A stretch of 28,671 nucleotides of DNA, from positions 1 through 28,671 of IMG/VR virus record IMGVR_UViG_3300042507_006396; one strand, 5' to 3'. A program made the position numbers and the translations under genes. Positions 8,679 to 14,055 of this stretch are shown piece by piece. The stretch is from a virus. The notes under the pieces are model-generated. The model was not told the origin of the DNA, ran no database searches, and saw only the letters and a program-made list of their open reading frames with translations. The stretch's first letter is position 1; every line of letters begins with the position of its first letter.

Positions 8679-9446
8679 TTAGTTTAATTTTTTATAATCT
8701 ACAATATCAGTTTCTAAAGCTTTTGAAAAAGTATATAAAGCATCCTCCTTACTTCTACCTTCTCCTTCAGGTTCAACACTAAATTCAACAGGTTTAAATT
8801 TTATATTACCTTCAATTTTATCATATTTCCACCACCTGCCTTTTTTAGTAACTGATATTTTTGCTGTATTTCCATTAGCATCTGTTACGTTGTAAATGTA
8901 AGATATAATAGGTTCAACAAATTCTCCTTTTTTTAATTGAATTGGTGCGTGTTTCCATTGATTTAAATTTTTAGGAAAACCAAACCCATATTCACTGTAT
9001 AAGTAGTTTAAAAAGTCTTTATCCTTTTTTATCATTATATCACTATAAAATTCAAAGGTACCATTATCTTTAAGTGAATTATTTACTGTTGTAGCAAATG
9101 ATTTAACATTATCTAAGTTATATACTAATTGAGCAGCTATAATTTTATTTGCTTTTGGAAAGCTATAAGGTTGATTTAAATTATATTCAACATATATTTT
9201 TTCATCTTTTATCTCACCTGGTTCTTTAGCAAATTGTTCTATGGGAATGTTATCTACTATAACAATATTTTTTTCAGGGTAATAATTAGTTTCACCACCC
9301 CCCATATCATATATTAGATTTGAGATTTTTGATAATATTCCTATTGGAACTTTATTATAAGTTCTATCTGATTTTACAATATATACCTCAGGAGTTAAAG
9401 GTCCTGTATTGTCGTATTCCTTTAAAAGGTCTAAAAGTTTTATCAT
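8679..9446 (-). CDS. Unknown 255-aa protein with hydrophobic-x-E leader
   Basis: No domain is recognised in the body. The first ten residues, MIKLLDLLKE, form the same leader as the LRR protein just upstream, and the 25 bp covering its start (9423-9447) are identical to 10273-10297. The mature part would begin YDNTGPLTPEVYIV. The C-terminal region (about 180-255) reads like a small beta-rich domain: VTDANGNTAKISVTKKGRWWKYDK, then KFKPVEFSVEPEGEGRSKEDA. The leader resembles a T4-type capsid-targeting sequence, so head packaging is likely (inference). The gap to the LRR gene is 13 nt; the gene is the last of the polymerase transcript. Confidence 0.75.
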   Translation of the reverse strand: MIKLLDLLKEYDNTGPLTPEVYIVKSDRTYNKVPIGILSKISNLIYDMGGGETNYYPEKNIVIVDNIPIEQFAKEPGEIKDEKIYVEYNLNQPYSFPKANKIIAAQLVYNLDNVKSFATTVNNSLKDNGTFEFYSDIMIKKDKDFLNYLYSEYGFGFPKNLNQWKHAPIQLKKGEFVEPIISYIYNVTDANGNTAKISVTKKGRWWKYDKIEGNIKFKPVEFSVEPEGEGRSKEDALYTFSKALETDIVDYKKLN

Positions 9447-9447
9447 T
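9423..9447. repeat. 25-bp leader repeat, copy 1
   Basis: Identical to 10273-10297. It covers the start codon and the first eight codons (MIKLLDLL) of the 255-aa protein. The genes diverge completely after the leader. Confidence 0.9.
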
Positions 9448-9459
9448 AGTTGGTTATGT

Positions 9460-10296
9460 CTATGTATAAATATTACCTTTTACTCCGGGAACCATTTTTT
9501 TAATTTCTTCTTCGGAATATTTTTTACTTATTGGAGTATCTAATAAATCAAGATTACCTCCAACCGTTAAACCATTTGGCAATGAGGTAATTTTAGTATT
9601 TCTTAAATCAAGATTACCTCCAACCGTTAAACCATTTGGCAATGAGGTAATTTTAGTATTTCTTAAATCAAGATAGCCACCAACCGTTAAACCATTTGGC
9701 AATGAGGTAATTTTAGTATTTGCTAAATCAAGATAGCCATCAACCGTTAAACCATTTGGCAATGAGGTAATTTTAGTATTTGCTAAATCAAGATAGCCAT
9801 CAACCTTTAGACCATTTGGTAATGATGTAATTGGAGTATTTACTAAATTAAGATTACCCCCAACTTTTAAATCATTTGGTAATGATGTAATTGAAGTATT
9901 TCTTAAATAAAGATCACCTCCAACCTTTAGACTATTTGGTAATGATGTAATTGGAGTATTGGATAAATAAAGATCACCTCCAACCGTTAAACCATTTGGT
10001 AATGATGTAATTTTGGTACGATTTAAATTAAGATAGCCACCAACCGTTAGACCATTAGGTAATGAGGTAATTTTGGTACCATATAAATTAAGATAGCCAC
10101 CAACCGTTAGACCATTTGGTAATGATGTAATTGGGGTATTTCTTAAATCAAGATCACCTTTATCTCCATCCTTCATGTACTGTTCAATCTTTTTTTGGGT
10201 AGCAATTGCAAAATTTTGTTGACGTTCTTCAGGGGAACGTCTAGGTTTGAGAATGTTTAATTTTTCTTCGCGTAAAAGGTCTAAAAGTTTTATCAT
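9460..10296 (-). CDS. Leucine-rich-repeat protein, ten 20-residue repeats
   Basis: A 278-aa protein. After the leader MIKLLDLLREE and a charged helix (about 20-45) come ten tandem repeats of consensus ITSLPNGLTVGGYLDLRNTK, then a short cap ending MVPGVKGNIYT. The LP-containing 20-residue unit belongs to the bacterial LPX-type leucine-rich repeats (as in YopM/IpaH), which form curved binding surfaces. No catalytic domain is attached, so it looks like a pure binding module. The hydrophobic-x-E leader suggests packaging in the head and delivery to the host (inference). A TATAAATA sequence lies just upstream on the minus strand. The partner is unknown. Confidence 0.85.
   Translation of the reverse strand: MIKLLDLLREEKLNILKPRRSPEERQQNFAIATQKKIEQYMKDGDKGDLDLRNTPITSLPNGLTVGGYLNLYGTKITSLPNGLTVGGYLNLNRTKITSLPNGLTVGGDLYLSNTPITSLPNSLKVGGDLYLRNTSITSLPNDLKVGGNLNLVNTPITSLPNGLKVDGYLDLANTKITSLPNGLTVDGYLDLANTKITSLPNGLTVGGYLDLRNTKITSLPNGLTVGGNLDLRNTKITSLPNGLTVGGNLDLLDTPISKKYSEEEIKKMVPGVKGNIYT
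9541..10140. repeat. Tandem array, ten 60-bp units
   Basis: Ten in-frame 60-bp units encode the LRR. The units at 9547-9600 and 9607-9660 are identical, and those at 9661-9780 differ at a few bases. Units at 9781-10140 are more diverged (GATGTAATTGGAG in place of GAGGTAATTTTAG). Homogeneity therefore rises toward the C-terminal end, a sign of recent expansion or conversion there. Confidence 0.95.
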
Positions 10297-10297
10297 T
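10273..10297. repeat. 25-bp leader repeat, copy 2
   Basis: Identical to 9423-9447. It covers the start and first eight codons of the LRR gene. Confidence 0.9.
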
Positions 10298-10311
10298 GAA
10301 TTTATTTATAT

Positions 10312-10782
10312 CTACAGACTAATGATCTTATAAATTTTAGTATCTAGTCTTTTTAATTCACCCTGTTGAGTTAACAAAATGCAATTTCTGTAGTTATTCC
10401 AATCTATAACAAATTTAGAATCTAACATTCCATTGTTTAGACTTTTGATTAGCTGATTTAGAGCGTTTATTGAATATAAACTATTTGTTTCTTTTTTTCT
10501 ATGAACTAAGATGGTATTTTCAGGAATATCAGATATATTTCCAAGTTCAATATTATATGTTAATACATACTCATCGTTAGTTTTGATATGCAATGCAAAT
10601 ATCTTCCCGTATAATACGTTATATTTACTTTGAATCGATTCTATTAAATCCTCTATTTTATCTACTTTAGTAAAAGTACAAAACAATTTGTTTTGAATGT
10701 TCATATTGGGGTCGTATAAGTCATAATCATATGTCGTACCATACATATTAATAGAACTATCAAAAATCGAGTTTTGATTCAT
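10312..10782 (-). CDS. Unknown protein after the DNA polymerase, 156 aa
   Basis: No family with known function is recognised. It starts MNQNSIFDSSINMYG and has a central segment YNVLYGKIFALHIKTNDEYVLTYNIE, then ILVHRKKETNSLYSINALNQLI and a C-terminal DWNNYRNCILLT. No membrane segments or signal peptide are seen. It begins 5 nt after the polymerase stop, so it is co-transcribed and perhaps co-translated with it; a role linked to replication is possible but not shown. It has no hydrophobic-x-E leader. Confidence 0.75.
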   Translation of the reverse strand: MNQNSIFDSSINMYGTTYDYDLYDPNMNIQNKLFCTFTKVDKIEDLIESIQSKYNVLYGKIFALHIKTNDEYVLTYNIELGNISDIPENTILVHRKKETNSLYSINALNQLIKSLNNGMLDSKFVIDWNNYRNCILLTQQGELKRLDTKIYKIISL

Positions 10783-10787
10783 AAATT

Positions 10788-12047
10788 TTATTTTAAATTG
10801 TTATAATTGTAACCTGTTTTAATTTTGACATCGAATTTATATGTTTTAAATATTTCCAATATTTTATCTATCAAATCTTCTTCATCTTCATCCAAATCTA
10901 ATAAAAATGCATCGTAAGTAAAAAGTATTAGTTTTGTATTTTTACCTCTTAATATTTTTAACATATCCCATATAATGTTAATATTTGTTGAAGTTTCAGT
11001 CGTCTGAAGTAGATAGTTCAGTAACTTATTTGGGTTCATATTTTCCAATTTATCTTTGTAAAACTTCCATCCACTTGTTTTATCTTCAATAAATCCTTCA
11101 TTCTGAAATTGTTCCCATAATTTATCTTTAAAGTGTTGAAGACGTGAAAAAAATTCTACATTTTTATATTCTTCAAAAATATTACCATTAAGGTTTTTAA
11201 ATACTATTTTTTTAGCTTCATCATAACTTACATTACATTCTTCCACAATTTCATGATATATGTTCTTATCTCCAAAATCATAACCCATAAGTTTACTAAT
11301 TAGGGTAGGATGGAATGCTGATAAGTCTATTTCTACTAATTTATCATTTCTAGGAATAAATGCTTCTCTACTTCCGTTCTCCTTATTTAAGGCAGCATAA
11401 TTTACACCCCCAAATCTGTTGGCTGGTCTTCTTGTTGTAGTCTTAAAGTTGTATTGACTATATACGTAGTCGGCATCAACATGATAGAAGTGGTCTTTGA
11501 ATTTTTCTCTTTGTATTCGTAAACCATTCCGTTCAATTGCGTTAAACACCAAGGATGCTCTATTATTATAGAATAAGTTAATTGGTTCATTTATTTTTTC
11601 TTTTAAATCGTTAAATATTTTTTCACAAACTTCATAATGTTTGGATATAGGTATAATCTTATTAAGATCATCAATATGTTGATAATTACGATAAAAATAA
11701 TCATGAGCTGAGGTTGTGGGTCTCTCATAAATGTGTTCTAATGTGATATCAACTATATTCGGGTGTATAAGGTAGTGTAAAAACTCTTTCTTATCTCGTA
11801 CATATATTTTATTGATCTTATTAATAACCGTTGATATAGCGTTTATACTTAATTGTAATGTATCATTATGTTCTACACATAACATATAACCTTTACTATT
11901 GTTTATTGGTTTAATATAAATTAAGGATATGTTATTTATTGTTGGATGAATGTAATCATTAAATGGGATTATTTCAACAAACGCTTCTTCAATCTCTTTA
12001 TAGTAAAATTCCTTTAATTGTTCATAATTCTCAATAATGTAAAACAT
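10788..12047 (-). CDS. Short divergent family A DNA polymerase
   Basis: A 419-aa protein. The C-terminal half shows family A polymerase landmarks: TTTRRPANRFGGVNYAAL (203-220, the position of the TGRxS motif), motif A KLVEIDLSAFHPTLI with D241, a motif B-like helix AKKIVFKNLNGN (278-289), and motif C LILFTYDAFLLDL with D379. The usual motif A Glu (DYSQIE) is His here, giving an HPT segment reminiscent of family B. The N-terminal 190 residues are where a 3'-5' exonuclease would lie, but no DxE, YxxxD or similar metal motif is visible, so proofreading is probably absent or encoded elsewhere. It is the first gene behind promoter P4. Confidence 0.72.
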   Translation of the reverse strand: MFYIIENYEQLKEFYYKEIEEAFVEIIPFNDYIHPTINNISLIYIKPINNSKGYMLCVEHNDTLQLSINAISTVINKINKIYVRDKKEFLHYLIHPNIVDITLEHIYERPTTSAHDYFYRNYQHIDDLNKIIPISKHYEVCEKIFNDLKEKINEPINLFYNNRASLVFNAIERNGLRIQREKFKDHFYHVDADYVYSQYNFKTTTRRPANRFGGVNYAALNKENGSREAFIPRNDKLVEIDLSAFHPTLISKLMGYDFGDKNIYHEIVEECNVSYDEAKKIVFKNLNGNIFEEYKNVEFFSRLQHFKDKLWEQFQNEGFIEDKTSGWKFYKDKLENMNPNKLLNYLLQTTETSTNINIIWDMLKILRGKNTKLILFTYDAFLLDLDEDEEDLIDKILEIFKTYKFDVKIKTGYNYNNLK

Positions 12048-12063
12048 ATCTTATAACCTTTAT

Positions 12064-12095
12064 TCAGATAATGATAATATAATTATCTCAGATAA
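12064..12095. promoter_or_regulatory. Repeated TTATCTGA sites overlapping P4
   Basis: On the minus strand TTATCTGA occurs twice (12088-12095 and 12064-12071), 24 bp apart. The first copy is part of a 13-bp palindrome TTATCT-C-AGATAA at 12083-12095. The sites lie in the spacer and around the -10 of P4, a good place for a repressor. Confidence 0.4.
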
Positions 12096-12104
12096 CCAAA
12101 TATT
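12071..12104 (-). promoter_or_regulatory. Promoter P4 for the DNA polymerase
   Basis: AATATTTGG (12096-12104), 19-nt spacer, then TATCAT (12071-12076) on the minus strand, 24 nt before the polymerase ATG. It has the same -35-like box and spacing as P1 and P3; the -10 is weaker. Confidence 0.45.
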
Positions 12105-12109
12105 CTACA

Positions 12110-12154
12110 ATAAAAAGGAAATCCGAACTAGGTAGCGATACTTTGTTCGGATTT
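12110..12154 (-). terminator. Rho-independent terminator after the leader-protein operon
   Basis: A perfect 10-bp stem AAATCCGAAC / GTTCGGATTT (12119-12128 with 12145-12154) has an inner loop that can pair further. On the minus strand it is followed by CCTTTTTATTG. It ends the 13226-12216 transcript before P4. Confidence 0.8.
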
Positions 12155-12195
12155 GTCACCTGTTGGGTAACTATAACGGGCCCTAAGTTCCGTAT
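12155..12195 (-). other. Structured stretch with 23S rRNA-like words
   Basis: A small hairpin, GUUACC-caaca-GGUGAC on the minus strand (12155-12171), abuts the terminator. Next to it the plus strand reads GTAACTATAACGG then CCCTAAG (12167-12186), very close to the universal 23S rRNA helix 69 segment. The function is unknown. Confidence 0.35.
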
Positions 12196-12215
12196 GTTGT
12201 TGTTTTTATTTTTAA

Positions 12216-12602
12216 TTAATAATCATCATCATCGTCATCATCGTTATCTTCCCAATTAAATACAATGTCTTCCATTACATCGTAAGCCTTATCTTCGGCT
12301 TCTTTTTGGGTTTTGAATGGTCCTGTACCTTCCTCGTCTTCAAAATCACCAAAGCTAAGATATCCATCTACCCAAAATCCCTCCTCATCTTTCACAACTA
12401 CTACAGTATCCGAATTATTTGTATCCCACCCATCCATAGGTGCTGTATAGGCAGCTAGTACTTTTCCATTATATGTTTCGTCGTCTTCTTTAGTAGGTGT
12501 ATATGGCGTGAAACCTTTTGGATATTTTTCTTGACCTTCATTAATAATTCCTGCTAATTTTTGCATACGTTGGAATTGTTCGCTTAGTATTTGTTTTTTC
12601 AT
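12216..12602 (-). CDS. Small acidic protein with hydrophobic-x-E leader, 128 aa
   Basis: The body is not recognised. The N-terminus MKKQILSEQFQRMQKLAGIINE is an amphipathic, basic helix ending in I-N-E, of the kind proposed here as a head-targeting leader. The rest is acidic, with FWVDGYLSFGDFEDEEGTGPFKTQKEAEDKAYDVMEDI, and ends in an Asp run (EDNDDDDDDDY). After leader removal the product would be a small, very acidic protein, a common character of DNA-mimic or packaged phage proteins (inference only). It is the third gene of the P2 transcript and is followed by a terminator. Confidence 0.78.
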   Translation of the reverse strand: MKKQILSEQFQRMQKLAGIINEGQEKYPKGFTPYTPTKEDDETYNGKVLAAYTAPMDGWDTNNSDTVVVVKDEEGFWVDGYLSFGDFEDEEGTGPFKTQKEAEDKAYDVMEDIVFNWEDNDDDDDDDY

Positions 12603-12639
12603 TTTTGTTTAATTTGTTTGTTTTATTTGTTTGTTGTTT

Positions 12640-12945
12640 TTACAAACTAAGATTTTTATTATGTACAAGATTATCAATTAATTCATCAAAAGACCAATCT
12701 CTTAACGGCCTTCCCCCTCTACCGAAACTATACATATCATCACCTACTTTTTCAATAGTATACCAATTTTTTTGATTGCCGTTTGCATAGTAAGTTGTCA
12801 ACCATACTTTATCATCTTTTATAGATACATCACCCCATCTTGGTTTAAGCTTTTGAACTATTAAATTTAAATCACTATCTTCATTTTCTTTTAATACTTT
12901 ACGTACTTCTTCACGAATTAGTTTTCTGAATTCTGTTGCTTTCAT
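12640..12945 (-). CDS. Small protein with EVRKVLKE leader, 101 aa
   Basis: No known domain. It begins MKATEFRKLIREEVRKVLKE, a basic amphipathic helix ending in hydrophobic-x-E; the next gene upstream has nearly the same leader, with 27 identical bp (12886-12912 and 13167-13193). The body (about 21-101) contains LNLIVQKLKPRWGDVSIKDDKVWLTTYY, NWYTIEKVGDDMYSFG and RDWSFDELIDNLV, looking like a compact alpha/beta fold. It is likely expressed with its neighbours from P2 and probably packaged in the head (inference). Confidence 0.78.
   Translation of the reverse strand: MKATEFRKLIREEVRKVLKENEDSDLNLIVQKLKPRWGDVSIKDDKVWLTTYYANGNQKNWYTIEKVGDDMYSFGRGGRPLRDWSFDELIDNLVHNKNLSL
12886..12912. repeat. 27-bp leader repeat, copy 1
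   Basis: Identical to 13167-13193. It encodes EEVRKVLKE, the end of the leader, in the 101-aa gene. Confidence 0.9.
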
Positions 12946-12974
12946 TTTTTGTTTTTAATTGTTTTTAATTGTTT

Positions 12975-13226
12975 TTAATCTTCGTCTTCGTCATCATATA
13001 ATTCATCCGAGAATGAATCATAAACATCATTTGCTACATCTGAACTAAATTTAGAAAATGGTAAACTACCATCAGTTAATCCAACTAAAATCCGGATTAC
13101 ATCTTCAGGTTGATTTTCAACCATTATGCTCCAATATTCTTTAACCATATCATTGGTTGGTTTTTCTTCTTTTAATACTTTACGTACTTCTTCTTGTATT
13201 AGTTTTTTAAATTCTTGTTTTTTCAT
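12975..13226 (-). CDS. Small protein with EVRKVLKE leader, 83 aa
   Basis: Unknown body. The leader MKKQEFKKLIQEEVRKVLKE is followed by about 60 residues including MVKEYWSIMVENQPEDVIRILVGLTDGSLPF and an acidic end (DELYDDEDED). Cleavage after K-E would leave a helical, acidic small protein. It is the first gene behind promoter P2, with an A-rich leader and no Shine-Dalgarno. It is grouped with the two following genes by leader type, spacing (29-37 nt) and a shared terminator. Confidence 0.76.
   Translation of the reverse strand: MKKQEFKKLIQEEVRKVLKEEKPTNDMVKEYWSIMVENQPEDVIRILVGLTDGSLPFSKFSSDVANDVYDSFSDELYDDEDED
13167..13193. repeat. 27-bp leader repeat, copy 2
   Basis: Identical to 12886-12912, in the 83-aa gene. 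The remainder of the two genes differs. Confidence 0.9.
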
Positions 13227-13263
13227 TTTGTTTTTGTTTGTTTTTAATTATTTATTATACGTC

Positions 13264-13317
13264 AATATACGAACAGTGTTTCGATTCGCCACATATTTCA
13301 TATGACTTAGTTATGAC
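13264..13317 (-). promoter_or_regulatory. Promoter P2 with tandem GTCATA boxes
   Basis: On the minus strand GTCATA (13312-13317 and 13301-13306, spaced 11 bp), AATATGTGG (13289-13297), a 19-nt spacer and TATATTGA (-10 at 13264-13269). All distances equal those of P1. It drives the operon of three leader-bearing small proteins and fills most of the 142-nt gap after the late module. Confidence 0.6.
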
Positions 13318-13368
13318 GTTTTTATTTTATTTCATATAAATATATTAAAATTGAGTTAAAGTATCAAA

Positions 13369-13995
13369 TTATTGAAAATATTTAATATAATCAAATTTTA
13401 AATATTCATCAAATCTATATAATTTTTGTCTCTGCATAGCTAATGATATCATATTTTTATTAGTATTAGCTACTTTTTCTTTATTTCCCGATATTTGCCA
13501 TGCTAAATTAATAGGGGTATATAACTGCCACATAATTTGAGGATCTTTATTTACTAATTTATTATAAGTAGATTTATTAATTTCTATATATATTAATTCG
13601 TTTGTTTTTTTACAAAAATATCTTCTAAATTCACCTACTTGATAGTCTTGGATGGTTGGGAGTGTTATATTTTGGGTTGGAACAGAAATTGAAAAATTTG
13701 GATCTATTTTTTTAGTTACTATATATGTTTCAAGACTAGGTTGACTTTCAACTGACGAAATCACATCTAAAGTAATTTGTGAGAATGGTTGAGGTATTGT
13801 AGGATCACCATTTGGTATTTTAAATATTTCACTATTTGGAGTATCTTGAGGTGTTTTACCTGTAAAAAACTTTCCATCAGATGTACTCCAATACGATCCG
13901 ACATATGAATTACTTGGAGTGTATGGAGTTAAAGTAAATTCTTGTCCATTAGTATATAAATTGGTTTTTATTTGAGAGAGTGGATAATACGACAT
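13369..13995 (-). CDS. Probable virion/tail protein, 208 aa
   Basis: Not assigned to a known family. The N-terminus MSYYPLSQIKTNLYTNGQEFTLTPYTPSNSYVG is rich in Tyr, Thr and Ser, and YVGSYWSTSDGKFFTGKTP looks like a beta-rich structural element. No enzyme motif is present. It closes the late tail module downstream of the lysozyme-bearing baseplate protein (60-nt gap), which supports a structural role, perhaps in the baseplate or tail fibre attachment. Confidence 0.7.
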   Translation of the reverse strand: MSYYPLSQIKTNLYTNGQEFTLTPYTPSNSYVGSYWSTSDGKFFTGKTPQDTPNSEIFKIPNGDPTIPQPFSQITLDVISSVESQPSLETYIVTKKIDPNFSISVPTQNITLPTIQDYQVGEFRRYFCKKTNELIYIEINKSTYNKLVNKDPQIMWQLYTPINLAWQISGNKEKVANTNKNMISLAMQRQKLYRFDEYLKFDYIKYFQ

Positions 13996-14055
13996 TTTAT
14001 ACTAAATATTGTTTTTTAATTTTTGGTGATGGGGATTTTTTGTAGTATACATATT

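Noticed and set aside
9541-10140. CRISPR array
   Set aside because: The 60-bp units are contiguous, in frame and encode LRR repeats; there are no unique spacers.
11402-11590. Minus-strand 62-aa frame within the polymerase gene
   Set aside because: It overlaps the polymerase core in another frame and shows no conserved features.
10788-12047. Family B DNA polymerase
   Set aside because: DLSAFHPTLI looks like the family B DxxSLYPS motif, but the preceding RRPANRFGG block and the YDAF motif C fit family A better and no YGDTDS is present.
12119-12154. Plus-strand terminator at the same hairpin
   Set aside because: The plus-strand side is followed by GTCACCTG rather than a T-run; the minus strand has CCTTTTTATT.
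12119-12192. tRNA or complete rRNA gene
   Set aside because: No cloverleaf can be formed, the rRNA-like words are short and permuted, and the helix 69 stem is not kept.
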